64,000 nt of DNA from Dechloromonas denitrificans (lineage in GTDB: Bacteria > Pseudomonadota > Gammaproteobacteria > Burkholderiales > Rhodocyclaceae), in assembly GCF_020510665.1 (NCBI RefSeq), contig NZ_CP075187.1, forward strand, positions 1,818,501 to 1,882,500. The letters run 5' to 3'. A model generated the notes under the pieces. It saw only the letters and a list, made by a program, of their open reading frames with translations, searched no databases and was not told the origin of the DNA. Below are positions 1 to 9,818 of this stretch, piece by piece. Position numbers and translations under genes: made by a program. The stretch's first letter is position 1; every line of letters begins with the position of its first letter.

Positions 1-40
1 AGTTTTTCGTAAAGCAAAGGTTCGGTATTCAGCATGAGCA

Positions 41-124
41 ATACAGTTGTCGTGATCAAAGGCCAGCACAGTTATAAAAATCAGACACTGTATTGGTCAC
101 AATTTCAGTTTATTGGAACTGTAT
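41..124. promoter_or_regulatory. Operator-like triple ACTGTAT motif upstream of the DUF2917 gene
   Basis: The heptamer ACTGTAT occurs at 87-93 and 118-124, and its reverse complement ATACAGT at 41-47. TATTGG also repeats at 91-96 and 111-116. Repeated and inverted copies of one short word ahead of a gene suggest a regulator site. DUF2917 genes are often found beside a LysR-type regulator, which would lie left of the window. That last point is inference. Confidence 0.3.
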
Positions 125-176
125 CACTCAACGGCAGGGAACTACACTTTCCGTCACGGTCAACACGGAGAAAATC

Positions 177-500
177 ATGAAAATCAATTTCTGCTCAGGC
201 GAACTTTATCTCGCCGACAACAAGCCGATACGCATCGAAGAGGCCCGTGGCCTGACCATCATGTGCACTGCCGGCACTATCTGGATAACCGTCGATGGTG
301 AAGCCGGAGACACTTTCCTTCGCCCCGGTCAAAAGCACACCATCGTAGCGAACGGGCTGGCACTGATTGAAAGCATCGGCGACGGAAGAATAATGATCGC
401 GCCTCCCCGTCGCTTTACTTGGCCCAGGTGGATTGCGGCCAGTTTTGACCGTCGTGATCAAACGGCCCGACCGGTCAGCCTCCAACTATCCCAAAGCTGA
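177..500 (+). CDS. DUF2917 domain-containing protein
   Basis: A 107-aa protein with the DUF2917 pattern: a short cupin-like stretch with a CTAGTIWIT segment near residue 30 followed by GDTFLRPGQ. DUF2917 proteins have no established function. I chose the ATG at 177 over the upstream in-frame ATG at 93 because GGAG stands seven bases before it and the family normally starts close to the first beta strand. The C-terminal tail is Arg/Trp-rich and variable. It is followed after 16 bp by the PhzF-family gene on the same strand, so the two may be co-transcribed. Repeats upstream suggest regulation. Confidence 0.75.
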   Translation: MKINFCSGELYLADNKPIRIEEARGLTIMCTAGTIWITVDGEAGDTFLRPGQKHTIVANGLALIESIGDGRIMIAPPRRFTWPRWIAASFDRRDQTARPVSLQLSQS

Positions 501-516
501 AAGACAGGACTGATCG

Positions 517-1302
517 ATGAAAATCCGCCAATTTCAGGTAGACGCCTTCGCCTGCCGTCGTTTTGAAGGCAACCCGGCTGCGGTCTGCCCACTCGACAGC
601 TGGCTCGACGATGGCTTGATGCAGGCCATCGCCGCAGAAAACAACCTTTCGGAAACGGCTTTCTTTGTGTCGACCGGCGATCATTTTTCCTTGCGCTGGT
701 TCACCCCACTTGCCGAGGTCGATCTTTGCGGCCACGCAACGCTGGCTTCAGCCCATGTGCTGTTCGAACACCTCGGCTACGACAAACCGGTCATCACTTT
801 TGAAACACGTAGCGGGCAACTCGGTATCGAACGGAAAAATGACCAGCTACAGATGAATTTTCCGGCGATCAAAGCCCTTCCCTGCGCCGTTCCGGCCTTG
901 CTGCAAAAGGCAATAGGCTTGCCGATAGAGGCGCTGCTGGTTGCTGACGACTACCTGGTCGTACTCGACAGCGAAGCCGATCTCCGCCGCCTGCAGCCCA
1001 ATCAGAACCTGCTCGGCCAACTCGACAAGCGCGGCATCATTGTGACCGCCCGCGGTGAAGAACATGATTTTGTCAGCCGTTTTTTTGCGCCGAAACTGGG
1101 CATTCCGGAAGACCCGGTCACCGGCTCGGCCCACTGCACCCTGGCCCCCTACTGGGCGGAAAAGCTCAATAAAACCAGGCTGCGCGCCCGACAACTGTCG
1201 CAGCGAGGGGGTGATATCGACTGCGAAATCGTTGTAGACCGCGTCATCCTGGCCGGATCGGCCGTAACTTTCATGATCGGTGAAATTTCACTGGACACTT
1301 GA
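517..1302 (+). CDS. PhzF family phenazine biosynthesis-like isomerase/epimerase
   Basis: The 261-aa protein has the two-halved PhzF/diaminopimelate-epimerase fold signature. It begins with a beta strand IRQFQVDAF, then FEGNPAAVC, then NLSETAFF with the conserved glutamate used as general acid/base in PhzF. The second half carries EDPVTGSAHC. Most members outside phenazine clusters are cytosolic enzymes of unknown substrate, so a role in phenazine synthesis should not be assumed. Length is normal for the family. No other phenazine gene is nearby. It ends at a strong shared terminator facing purL. Confidence 0.88.
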   Translation: MKIRQFQVDAFACRRFEGNPAAVCPLDSWLDDGLMQAIAAENNLSETAFFVSTGDHFSLRWFTPLAEVDLCGHATLASAHVLFEHLGYDKPVITFETRSGQLGIERKNDQLQMNFPAIKALPCAVPALLQKAIGLPIEALLVADDYLVVLDSEADLRRLQPNQNLLGQLDKRGIIVTARGEEHDFVSRFFAPKLGIPEDPVTGSAHCTLAPYWAEKLNKTRLRARQLSQRGGDIDCEIVVDRVILAGSAVTFMIGEISLDT

Positions 1303-1323
1303 GCCAACCAATCTCCAGGCAAT

Positions 1324-1352
1324 AAAAAAGGAACGCCGCGGCGTTCCTTTTT
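1324..1352. terminator. Bidirectional rho-independent terminator between phzF-like gene and purL
   Basis: A perfect 18-bp palindrome at 1330-1347 (GGAACGCC/GGCGTTCC arms) is flanked by A6 on the left and T5 on the right. It therefore works as a terminator in both directions for the convergent genes on either side. Confidence 0.85.
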
Positions 1353-1371
1353 CGTTTCAGGTCCGAATGAC

Positions 1372-4300
1372 TTAACCGACCCAGCGCCGTGCGTTGCGGA
1401 ACATGCGCAGCCACGGCGAATCTTCGCCCCAGTTCTCTGGGTGCCAGGACATCTGCACGGTGCGGAAAACGCGCTCCGGGTGCGGCATCATGATTGTGAA
1501 GCGGCCGTCAGCCGTGGTCACCGCGGTCAGACCGTTCGGCGAACCGTTCGGGTTGTACGGATAGACTTCGGTCGGTTCGCCCTTGTTGTCGACGTAGCGC
1601 ACGGCCGACAGCACCTTGCTCTGGTCGTCGGCGTTATCGAAGACGGCACGGCCCTCGCCGTGCGAAACGACGATAGGCACTTGCGAGCCTTCCATGCCGG
1701 CGAAGAAGATCGACGGCGAATCGAGGATTTCGGTCATCACGAAACGTGCTTCGAACTGCTCAACCTTGTTGCGGCGGAAGGCCGGCCAGTTTTCGGCGCC
1801 CGGAATAATGGATTTGAGGGCGCTCATCATCTGGCAGCCATTGCAGACGCCGAGAGCAAAGGTGTCCTTGCGATTGAAGAAAGCTGCGAATTCCTCGCGG
1901 CAGCCGTCATGCATCAGGATGGTCCGCGCCCAGCCGAGGCCGGCACCGAGCACGTCGCCATACGAGAAGCCACCGCAGGCGACCAGACCCTTGAAGTCCT
2001 TGAGGCTGACGCGACCGGCCAGAATGTCGCTCATATGGACGTCGACCGAAGCAAAGCCGGCGCGATCGAAGGCGGCGGCCATTTCGTAATGGCTGTTGAC
2101 GCCCTGCTCGCGCAGGATGGCGACGCGCGGGCGACCGCTGATGTCCTGATAGACCTGGGTGAAATCTTCCTGCGGATCGAAAGTCAGCTTCGGCGTCAGG
2201 CCGGGGTCGGTGACATCGAGGATGCGGTCGAATTCCTGCTGGGCGCAGCTCGGATTGTCGCGCATGGCCTGCATCTGGTAGCTGGTCTCGGACCAGGCAC
2301 GTTGCAGGTCGACGCGCTTTTCACGCAGCACGCGCTTGGCGTTGCGGGTGACGCGGATTTCGTCCCATTCGTTCATCGTGCCGATGAAATGGTAGGGCAC
2401 GCCGCAGGCGCGCAGGATCGGCGTGACCTGTTCGCGGTCGGCGCGGCGGATCTGGATCAGCGCGCCGAGTTCCTCGTTGAACAGCGCACGCACGATGTTT
2501 TCGAAATCGCGGCCGGCCAGCAGGTTGGTCAGTTTCTCGGAACCATCGACATCGCCGGCACCGGCGTCGTAGCAGATGCCGTCGAGATCGAGCGACACGC
2601 CGCGGCGCGTGGCGAATGCCATTTCGCAGGCGGCGACGAACAGGCCGCCGTCGGAACGGTCGTGGTAGGCGAGCAGCAGGCCGTCGCGGTTGAGTTTCTG
2701 CACGGCGTCGAACAGGCCTTTCAACTGGGCCGGATCGTCGACGTCCGGCGCCTCGCTGCCGGTGGCGTTATACACCTGGGCCAGCGCCGAGCCGCCGAGG
2801 CGCCTTTTGCCCAGATCGAGCAGCAGCAGTTCGGTTTCTTCCTGGCCGACGGCCAGTTGCGGGGTTTTGGTCTTACGCACGTCGTCGACCGCGGCGAACG
2901 AAGTGACGACCAGCGACAAGGGCGATACCACCTGCTTCTTCTCGCCGCCCTCTTCCCAGGCCGTGCGCATCGACAGCGAATCCTTGCCGACCGGGATCGA
3001 CACGCCGATCGCCTTGCACAGCTCGGCGACGGCCTCGACGGTGTCGAACAGGCGGGCATCTTCGCCCGGCACGCCGCAGGGCGCCATCCAGTTGGCCGAC
3101 AGCTTGACCTTGCCGAGTTCGCCGACATCGGCGGCGGCCAGGTTGGTCAGCGCTTCGCCGATGGCCATGCGGCCGGAAGCCGGGGCATCGAAGACAGCCA
3201 ACGGCGTGCGCTCGCCCATGGCGAAAGCTTCGCCGAGGTAACCCTGGTAACCCATCGTCGTGACGGCGACGTCGGCCACCGGCACCTGCCACGGGCCGAC
3301 CATCTGATCACGCGCCGTCATGCCGCCGACCGAACGGTCGCCGATGGTGATCAGGAAGGTCTTGTCGGCGATGGTCGGCAGACGCATCAGGCGATAGGCG
3401 GCATCCTTGAGTTCGATAGAGGCGGCGTCGAAAGAGACGAAGGTTTCCGGCTGGTGCGTCACGTCGCGCGTCATGCGCGGCGGCTTGCCCAAAAGGGCTT
3501 CCATTTCCATGTCGACCGGATTGACGCCGAAATGGTCGTCGGTCACGGTCAGGTGGCCGTCGCCAGTGGCTTCGCCGACCACGGCAAACGGGCAGCGCTC
3601 GCGCTCGCACATGGCCTGAAATTCTGCGATGCGGTTGGGCGGGATGGCCAGCACGTAACGTTCTTGCGATTCGTTGGACCAGATTTCGGCCGGCGACATG
3701 CCCGGCTCTTCAGTCGGCACCTTGCGCAGATCGAACACGGCGCCGACACCGCCCGAATGGGCGAGTTCCGGCAGGGCGTTGGAAACGCCGCCGGCACCGA
3801 CGTCGTGCACCGACAGGATGGGATTGTTCTTGCCCATCTGCCAGCAACGGTCGATGACTTCCTGCGCACGGCGCTGGATTTCCGGGTTGCCACGCTGCAC
3901 AGAAGCGAAGTCGAGATCTTCGGCATTGGAGCCGGCCGTCATCGACGAGGCAGCGCCACCACCGAGACCGATCAGCATGCCGGGGCCGCCGAGTTGCACG
4001 AACTTGGTACCGACCGGGAAAGTTTCGTCTTTGAACGACTGCTCGGCCTGGATGGAACCGAGACCACCGGCAATCATGATCGGCTTGTGGTAGCCGCGCA
4101 CGGTGCCGGCGACATCCTGCTCGTAGGTACGGAAATAGCCGGTCAGGTTCGGGCGGCCGAATTCATTGTTGAACGCTGCCGCGCCAATCGGGCCTTCGAG
4201 CATGATGTCGAGGGCCGAGGCGATGCGCGACGGGCGGCCATAGGCCTTTTCCCACGGCTGCGGCGCATCGGGCAGGTTCAGGTTGGAGACCGAGAAACCG

Positions 4301-5301
4301 CAGAGGCCAGCCTTCGGCTTGGAACCCTTGCCGGTGGCGCCTTCGTCACGGATTTCGCCGCCGGAACCGGTCGAAGCGCCGGGGAACGGGGAAATCGCCG
4401 TTGGGTGGTTGTGCGTCTCGACCTTGGTCAGGATGTGGGTCAGCTCTTCCTTGTAGCTGTAGCCGCGGTCGGCATCCGGGTAGAAACGCTGGATGGTCGC
4501 GCCTTCGATGATCGAGGCGTTGTCGGCGTAGGCCATGATCGTGCCTTGCGGCGCGGCGGCATGGGTTTCGCGGATCATGCCGAACAGGGTCTTGTCCTTC
4601 TTCTCGCCGTCGATCACCCAGGAGGCGTTGAAGATCTTGTGGCGGCAGTGTTCGGAATTGGCCTGGGCGAACATCATCAGTTCGACGTCGGTCGGGTTGC
4701 GGCCGGCCTTGGTGAACACGTCGAGCAGGTAATCGATTTCGTCGTCGGACAGCGCCAGGCCGAGCGAACCGTTGGCTTCAACCAGCGCGGTTTTGCCGCC
4801 GGCCAGCACGTCGACGGTATTGAGCGGCTTCGGCTCGAAATGGCGGAACAGTTCGCCGGCGGCGGCGAAACCGGGCAGCACGGAATCGGTCATCCGGTCG
4901 TGCAGCAGGCCAGCAACGATTTTCTTCTCTGCTGCGGTCAACGCCCGGTTTTTCTGCAAAACCACATGGAAGGCGACAACGCGCTCGATACGCTCGATGG
5001 CATCGAGGTCGCAATTCCAGGCGATGTCGGTGGCCTTGGACGACCACGGCGAAATGGTGCCGATACGCGGTGCAACGAGGAACAGTTCGCCAGACTCAGC
5101 AGTGGCGGCCTTCTCTTCCAGCAGCGTCGCCAGCTTGGCGCGCTCTTCCGCGGTCAACGCACGCTTGAGGGCAGAAACGTGCCAGTAATCGGCGACGACC
5201 GATTCGATGTCAGACACCGCCGCGACCAGGCGGGCTTGCAGGCGTTGCAGACGGAAGGCGGAAAAGGCGGCGTCGCCCTTGAGGCAAAGAATGTCGGCCA
5301 T
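1372..5301 (-). CDS. purL: Phosphoribosylformylglycinamidine synthase (FGAM synthase), long single-chain form
   Basis: 1,309 aa, the length of the large PurL of beta/gammaproteobacteria that fuses the N-terminal PurS-like, synthetase and glutaminase domains. It catalyses step four of purine synthesis, turning FGAR, glutamine and ATP into FGAM. Visible marks include [10 protein letters not shown] in the first synthetase half, [20 protein letters not shown], and a C-terminal class I glutamine amidotransferase domain with [10 protein letters not shown] (nucleophile Cys) and PHPERVF (His). The start ATG at 5301 gives [10 protein letters not shown], typical of the family. It appears monocistronic. 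The opposite strand is also open over almost all of the gene; this is a codon-bias shadow. Confidence 0.97.
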   Translation of the reverse strand: MADILCLKGDAAFSAFRLQRLQARLVAAVSDIESVVADYWHVSALKRALTAEERAKLATLLEEKAATAESGELFLVAPRIGTISPWSSKATDIAWNCDLDAIERIERVVAFHVVLQKNRALTAAEKKIVAGLLHDRMTDSVLPGFAAAGELFRHFEPKPLNTVDVLAGGKTALVEANGSLGLALSDDEIDYLLDVFTKAGRNPTDVELMMFAQANSEHCRHKIFNASWVIDGEKKDKTLFGMIRETHAAAPQGTIMAYADNASIIEGATIQRFYPDADRGYSYKEELTHILTKVETHNHPTAISPFPGASTGSGGEIRDEGATGKGSKPKAGLCGFSVSNLNLPDAPQPWEKAYGRPSRIASALDIMLEGPIGAAAFNNEFGRPNLTGYFRTYEQDVAGTVRGYHKPIMIAGGLGSIQAEQSFKDETFPVGTKFVQLGGPGMLIGLGGGAASSMTAGSNAEDLDFASVQRGNPEIQRRAQEVIDRCWQMGKNNPILSVHDVGAGGVSNALPELAHSGGVGAVFDLRKVPTEEPGMSPAEIWSNESQERYVLAIPPNRIAEFQAMCERERCPFAVVGEATGDGHLTVTDDHFGVNPVDMEMEALLGKPPRMTRDVTHQPETFVSFDAASIELKDAAYRLMRLPTIADKTFLITIGDRSVGGMTARDQMVGPWQVPVADVAVTTMGYQGYLGEAFAMGERTPLAVFDAPASGRMAIGEALTNLAAADVGELGKVKLSANWMAPCGVPGEDARLFDTVEAVAELCKAIGVSIPVGKDSLSMRTAWEEGGEKKQVVSPLSLVVTSFAAVDDVRKTKTPQLAVGQEETELLLLDLGKRRLGGSALAQVYNATGSEAPDVDDPAQLKGLFDAVQKLNRDGLLLAYHDRSDGGLFVAACEMAFATRRGVSLDLDGICYDAGAGDVDGSEKLTNLLAGRDFENIVRALFNEELGALIQIRRADREQVTPILRACGVPYHFIGTMNEWDEIRVTRNAKRVLREKRVDLQRAWSETSYQMQAMRDNPSCAQQEFDRILDVTDPGLTPKLTFDPQEDFTQVYQDISGRPRVAILREQGVNSHYEMAAAFDRAGFASVDVHMSDILAGRVSLKDFKGLVACGGFSYGDVLGAGLGWARTILMHDGCREEFAAFFNRKDTFALGVCNGCQMMSALKSIIPGAENWPAFRRNKVEQFEARFVMTEILDSPSIFFAGMEGSQVPIVVSHGEGRAVFDNADDQSKVLSAVRYVDNKGEPTEVYPYNPNGSPNGLTAVTTADGRFTIMMPHPERVFRTVQMSWHPENWGEDSPWLRMFRNARRWVG

Positions 5302-5484
5302 TGAGAGTGATTTCAGTGTTAGGCGGGAAGGCCGGCATTATACCTGAGGCTGGAGTAGCCGCGCTTCGGCTGGCAAGTGCGAACCGGATTTGTCACGCGA
5401 TCCGAGCAACATTTTCGATTATTTACCTTGAGCCACCGATTTCCCGGTGCATCAGCCCGCCCTGCTGCGCTTAAAATCCCGCCG

Positions 5485-6315
5485 ATGCCGATTTCCGATA
5501 TATCACCCGAACAGCGCGCCCTTCACCGGGCATTCGCCGTTTCCCTGGTGATTCACTTGCTGCTTTTGTTCGCAGTCCACACCGCCCCGCCCAGCAGTCC
5601 GGTCGGCGCATTGCGTCTGGAAGCCAGCCTGGCGCCGCCAGCCCAACCGACCGCCAGCGAAACAAGTGCCGCACCTCCTGAAAAGAAAGCGGCAACACCG
5701 GCCAAAAATAGTAAAAACACGCCGCGCCCCCGTGTCCTGAGCACCAACAAGCCAGGCAACCCCACGGCACCGACCTGGACTGCTGCCCAAAAAGCGGAGA
5801 TGGACAGCTTTCTCAACGAAATAGACCAGCAAGCCAGAGCCGCCCCCAAACCCACGCTGGCCCAGCGCTCGCTGGCCATGGCCCGTGAGCAGGCTCGCCA
5901 ACTGGCGGCGCAGGATGAGGCCGGCGAAGCCATGCTGGAACGTCGACCGAACGGTCCGCCGGCCGATCCTTTCAGCCTGGAAATGTATATGGATGGCCTG
6001 GTGCGCCGCCTCAACCGCAGCGCCGCCTATGTCCGCAACGATCCGCGCAGCAAGGGCATACGCCCGGCCTCGGTGCAATTCAGGCTCAATCCGGACGGCT
6101 CGCTGAAATCCTTCGTCGTACTCAATGCCGGCGATCAGGCCGATGAAATTGCCTACATCAAGTCGGTCATCGAGCGCTCGGTGCCGTTTTCGCCCTTCCC
6201 GCCGGACATCGACAAAGCTGCCCGTTCGCTCGGCGTCACCATCTGCATCCAGCCCGGCAGCAGCGACAGCAGCGGCCTTGGATTCAGCCGGATGCACGGC
6301 GGGCGCTGCCGCTAA
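5485..6315 (+). CDS. TonB-like / energy transducer C-terminal domain protein
   Basis: 276 aa from the ATG at 5485. A single N-terminal membrane segment (about residues 18-32, SLVIHLLLLFAVHT) is followed by a Pro/Ala/Lys-rich spacer with PPEKK and PRPRV, typical of TonB periplasmic linkers. A C-terminal domain contains VQFRLNPDGSLKSF and IKSVIERSVPFSPFPPDI, like TonB/TolA C-terminal folds. It probably spans the periplasm from the inner membrane. No ExbB or ExbD lies beside it, so partner and substrate are unknown. An upstream TTG/ATG could extend it by 36 residues, but the extension is not hydrophobic or conserved-looking. Confidence 0.72.
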   Translation: MPISDISPEQRALHRAFAVSLVIHLLLLFAVHTAPPSSPVGALRLEASLAPPAQPTASETSAAPPEKKAATPAKNSKNTPRPRVLSTNKPGNPTAPTWTAAQKAEMDSFLNEIDQQARAAPKPTLAQRSLAMAREQARQLAAQDEAGEAMLERRPNGPPADPFSLEMYMDGLVRRLNRSAAYVRNDPRSKGIRPASVQFRLNPDGSLKSFVVLNAGDQADEIAYIKSVIERSVPFSPFPPDIDKAARSLGVTICIQPGSSDSSGLGFSRMHGGRCR

Positions 6316-6436
6316 AACCTGCACCCGCGCGGATTTCCGGAACCATCGCCGGTGGCGCCAGTCGAATCCGACGCCCATCGGCTGCCCGCCCCCCGGCTGG
6401 CGCCGCATGCCTGACCAGCCTAGCCCCGAAAAAAAC

Positions 6437-7933
6437 ATGTCCATCCACAACGCCCCCGGCAGCCCCACCCTGTTCGATTTCGACAACAGCTACGCCCGTC
6501 AGCTCGACGGCTTCTATCGTCGCTGCCTTCCGGAAACAGCCCCAAAGCCACAATTGATACGCCTCAATCGGCAACTGGCTAAAGAACTGCGGGCCGACGC
6601 CGACCAACTGGCCAGCCCACAAGGCGTTGCCGTGCTCGCCGGCAACCTGCTGCCCGCCGGAGCCGATCCCCTGGCGCAGGCTTATGCCGGCCACCAATTC
6701 GGCGGCTTTTCACCTCGCCTCGGCGACGGGCGCGCCTTGCTGCTGGGTGAAGTGATCGACCGCCACGGCAAGCGCCGCGACATTGCCTTCAAGGGATCGG
6801 GCCGCACCCCGTTTTCGCGCAGCGGTGACGGCAAATGCGCACTCGGACCGGCGCTGCGTGAATACATCGTCGGCGAAGCGATGGCCGCCCTTGGCATCCC
6901 GACCACGCGGGCGCTGGCTGTCGTCGCGACAGGCGACATGGTGCGCCGCGAACGCGCCCTGCCCGGCGCCCTGCTTACCCGTGTTGCCGCCAGCCATGTG
7001 CGGGTTGGCACCTTCGAATTCTTCGCCGCTCACCACGGCCCGGAAAAAGTCCGGCAACTGGCCGACTATGTCATCGAGCGCCACGACCCACAGCTGGCCG
7101 GCACAGAGCGCCCCTATCTCGGGCTGCTCGAAGCTGTCACCGAACGCCAGGCTGAACTGGTCGCCCGCTGGCTCGGTGTCGGCTTCATTCATGGCGTGAT
7201 GAATACCGACAATATGACTCTCTCCGGCGAAACCATCGACTACGGCCCTTGCGCCTTCATGGAAGCCTACAACCCGGGCACCGTGTTCAGTTCGATTGAC
7301 CGCCACGGCCGCTACGCCTACGACCAGCAAGCCGACATCGCGCAGTGGAACCTCGCCCGGCTGGCTGAATGCCTGCTGCCGCTGATCGATCCGGACGAAG
7401 AACAAGCCATGCGCCTGGCCGTCGCTGAGATCGAAGCCTTCCCCGAGCGGCACGCCCGGCATTGGCTTGCCGTCATGCGCGACAAGCTCGGCCTGGACGC
7501 CGAAGGCGATGCCGCAGTCGACCGTGCGCTGGCAAGCGATTTCCTCGAACTGCTGCAACAACAGCAAGCCGATTTCACCAACGCGTTCCGCGCCCTGTTT
7601 GACGCCGCCAACGGCAGCGATGCGGCGATCAAGCAACTGCTCGGCCAGAACCCCCGCTACACCGAATGGCAGGCTCGCTGGCTGAACCGCCTGGCGCAAC
7701 GCAGCCCGGCGCAACTGGCCATCATGCAGCGCGCCAACCCCTGCTATATCGCCCGCAACCATCTGGTTGAAAATGCCCTCGAAGCAGCCGTCGACCGTGG
7801 CGACCTCGCGCCTTTTGAGCGCCTGCTCGGCGTACTGGCCGAACCATTCGACGAACGCCCGGCTGACGCACTTTATGCCGAACCGGCTCCGGCCGAAGTC
7901 ACCGCTGCTTATCAGACTTTCTGCGGGACCTGA
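6437..7933 (+). CDS. selO: Protein adenylyltransferase SelO (YdiU/UPF0061)
   Basis: 498 aa, close to the usual bacterial size. SelO is a pseudokinase-fold enzyme that transfers AMP from ATP to Ser/Thr/Tyr of target proteins and is linked to the oxidative stress response. Visible motifs are YAGHQFGGFSPRLGDGRA, FKGSGRTPFSRSGDGK, the catalytic-loop-like HGVMNTDNM, and DYGPCAFME. The protein ends Phe-Cys-Gly-Thr, so a cysteine sits third from the end, exactly where animal SelO carries selenocysteine. The ATG at 6437 is preceded by an A-rich stretch; an in-frame ATG at 6407 would add ten residues. It lies just downstream of the TonB-like gene. Confidence 0.94.
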   Translation: MSIHNAPGSPTLFDFDNSYARQLDGFYRRCLPETAPKPQLIRLNRQLAKELRADADQLASPQGVAVLAGNLLPAGADPLAQAYAGHQFGGFSPRLGDGRALLLGEVIDRHGKRRDIAFKGSGRTPFSRSGDGKCALGPALREYIVGEAMAALGIPTTRALAVVATGDMVRRERALPGALLTRVAASHVRVGTFEFFAAHHGPEKVRQLADYVIERHDPQLAGTERPYLGLLEAVTERQAELVARWLGVGFIHGVMNTDNMTLSGETIDYGPCAFMEAYNPGTVFSSIDRHGRYAYDQQADIAQWNLARLAECLLPLIDPDEEQAMRLAVAEIEAFPERHARHWLAVMRDKLGLDAEGDAAVDRALASDFLELLQQQQADFTNAFRALFDAANGSDAAIKQLLGQNPRYTEWQARWLNRLAQRSPAQLAIMQRANPCYIARNHLVENALEAAVDRGDLAPFERLLGVLAEPFDERPADALYAEPAPAEVTAAYQTFCGT

Positions 7934-8043
7934 GCCTCCGTAGACAAAAATGCTTTTCAAATAACACCAGGGGCATAAAATAGCCAGCGATGTGCGGTCA
8001 GCACGCATCATCACTCTTACACTCAAAGTTAAAAGGCCTCTCC

Positions 8044-8358
8044 ATGATCGTCACCAATATCGAAACCGTTCCCGGCAAAAACATCATCAAACACCTCGGC
8101 ATGGTCAGCGGCAACACCGTTCGCTCGAAACACGCTGGACGCGACCTGATGGCCGGCCTGAAAAACATTTTCGGCGGCGAATTGAAGGGCTACACCGAAC
8201 TACTCACTGAATCGCGTGAAGAAGCCATTGAGCGCATGCTGGCCCAAGCCACAGCCATCGGTGCCAATGCCGTGGTCAATGTCCGCTTTTCAACTTCTTC
8301 CGTTGCCGTCGGTGCTGCCGAATTGTTCGCCTACGGCACGGCCGTCGTGGTGGATTAA
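8044..8358 (+). CDS. YbjQ family (UPF0145) putative heavy-metal-binding-like protein
   Basis: 104 aa. It has the full YbjQ pattern: an N-terminal V-P-G-K segment, MVSGNTV, GRDLMAGLKNIFGGE, REEAIERML, GANAVVNVRF, and a C-terminal AYGTAVVV strand. Members form pentamers in crystal structures, but their function is unknown and the old heavy-metal label is unproven. The ATG at 8044 matches the family start. It is first in a tight same-strand trio with a membrane-anchored paralogue (3-bp gap) and an M48 peptidase (4-bp gap after that), which suggests one transcript. Confidence 0.88.
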   Translation: MIVTNIETVPGKNIIKHLGMVSGNTVRSKHAGRDLMAGLKNIFGGELKGYTELLTESREEAIERMLAQATAIGANAVVNVRFSTSSVAVGAAELFAYGTAVVVD

Positions 8359-8361
8359 GCG

Positions 8362-8805
8362 ATGTACGATCTGATTCTATTTGGCGTCATGCTGCTGCTC
8401 GGCTTTGTCTTCGGACAGATCGCCGAAAAACGCCACTTTCGCAGCATCATTCAGAGAGAGCAGGAACTGCGCGACATTCTCTGCTTCAGCGAGAGAAAAA
8501 TCCCCGAGCAAGGGCCAATCGATGCCGCCCTGGTTTCCGGCAGCGTCGTCATCTCGGTCGATTTTTTCAAGCGTTTCGTCGCCAACCTGCGCAACTTCAT
8601 CGGCGGCCGGGTCAGCGCTTACGAGTCCTTGCTCGAACGGGCCCGACGCGAAGCCATCCTGCGCATGAAAGCCGAAGCCCGGGCGCGCGGTGCGACCAGC
8701 GTCTGGAACATTCGTCTCGAAACCGCATCGATCAGCAAAAATGCGGCACAAGGCATCGGTGCGGTCGAGGTCGTCGCCTACGGCACGGCAGTCACCCCGC
8801 GCTAA
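8362..8805 (+). CDS. Membrane-anchored YbjQ-like domain protein
   Basis: 147 aa. An N-terminal transmembrane helix (about residues 4-19) is followed by a charged linker and a divergent YbjQ domain: ALVSGSVV, FFKRFVANLRNFIGG, REAILRMKAEARARGA and a final VAYGTAV strand line up with the protein encoded just upstream. It is thus a tandem paralogue that has gained a membrane anchor, with the YbjQ domain predicted on the cytoplasmic or periplasmic face depending on helix orientation. Function is unknown. The spacing to both neighbours is only a few bases. Confidence 0.8.
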   Translation: MYDLILFGVMLLLGFVFGQIAEKRHFRSIIQREQELRDILCFSERKIPEQGPIDAALVSGSVVISVDFFKRFVANLRNFIGGRVSAYESLLERARREAILRMKAEARARGATSVWNIRLETASISKNAAQGIGAVEVVAYGTAVTPR

Positions 8806-8809
8806 ATCC

Positions 8810-9664
8810 ATGGCCGATTACGAGAATCGCCCCGTCCCGGAAGGGATCAACGTTTCACCCAGCCATCCACTGCGAGAGTTTGCGCTTCTGGTCGCCGGCA
8901 TATCGGGGCTGATTCTCGTCGTCACACTGGTCGTCTCGCTGCTGGCCGGCCAATTTGCCCGGCACATTCCGTTCACCGAGGAAAAGGCCCTGGCCGAAAG
9001 CCTGGCCACCCGGTGGCCGACAACTGCCGGCAACCAGCTCGACCAGCAACGGCAAACCTATCTGCAAAACCTGGCCGACCGCCTTGGCGCTGTCATGAAC
9101 CTGCCGGCCGGCATGAATATCACGGTGCATTACGCCTCATCCGACACAGTCAATGCAATGGCAACACTGGGCGGCCACATCATCGTGTTTCAGGGGCTGA
9201 TCGACAGCCTGCCGGATGAGAATGCGCTGGCCATGGTCGTTGCCCACGAAATTGCTCACGTCCGCAACCGCCACCCGATTGTCGCCATCGGCCGCGGCTT
9301 CGCCGTCGCGATGACCCTGAGCAGTCTCTCCGGGCTGGGCGATGGCCTGATGGAGCAATGGGTCGGCGGCCTCGGCATGTTGCCCGTTCTCTCCTTCAGT
9401 CGCGGGCAGGAAGAAGAAGCCGATGCCGACGCGCTTGAAGCACTCTATCGGCTTTACGGCCACGTCGAGGGTGCGACAAGCTTCTTCGAAAAAATTGCCA
9501 GACAAGAAGCGAGCGCCAGCAGCCCCGCCCTGTTCAACACCCATCCCGGCACCGAAGCGCGCATCGAACGCATCCGGCAATTTGCCCAAACCCATCCGGC
9601 GCAAGAAAAGGTCGTTCTGGTCGATTTGCCCGACGGGATCAAAACCGGGGCAAATTCGCCTTGA
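8810..9664 (+). CDS. M48 family zinc metallopeptidase, membrane-anchored
   Basis: 284 aa. One N-terminal transmembrane segment (about residues 25-46) leads to an Ste24/HtpX/BepA-type peptidase domain. The zinc motif HEIAH lies near residue 145 inside MVVAHEIAHVRNRH, and the third ligand is probably in the downstream EEEADADAL segment. Members degrade misfolded membrane or periplasmic proteins. A typical HPGTEARIERI segment near the C-terminus follows. The ATG at 8810 is only 4 bp after the preceding stop, supporting an operon with the two YbjQ-type proteins. Confidence 0.88.
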   Translation: MADYENRPVPEGINVSPSHPLREFALLVAGISGLILVVTLVVSLLAGQFARHIPFTEEKALAESLATRWPTTAGNQLDQQRQTYLQNLADRLGAVMNLPAGMNITVHYASSDTVNAMATLGGHIIVFQGLIDSLPDENALAMVVAHEIAHVRNRHPIVAIGRGFAVAMTLSSLSGLGDGLMEQWVGGLGMLPVLSFSRGQEEEADADALEALYRLYGHVEGATSFFEKIARQEASASSPALFNTHPGTEARIERIRQFAQTHPAQEKVVLVDLPDGIKTGANSP

Positions 9665-9818
9665 TGCCAGGCGCACGCATGACCACTGGAAGCAAACTGC
9701 TTCGCCAAGATCTTGGGTATGCTCGCGCTATTCAAGCGAGAGCAAAGACCTCCACAGCCTCGACCTCTCTCCGATACACGCCGGATCATTGCCTCTGATG
9801 AACATGGAACAAGCTGAA

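Noticed and set aside
517..1302. Phenazine biosynthesis role for the PhzF-family gene
   Set aside because: No other phz gene is near; the family is mostly of unknown substrate.
1441..5304. Very long plus-strand open frame (1,287 codons) across purL
   Set aside because: It is the exact antisense of a fully conserved PurL; its product is His/Ala/Arg/Gly-rich without domains. Codon bias in GC-rich DNA keeps the opposite frame open.
6710..8026. 438-codon minus-strand frame opposite selO
   Set aside because: Antisense of a SelO with all motifs; no domain in the alternative product.
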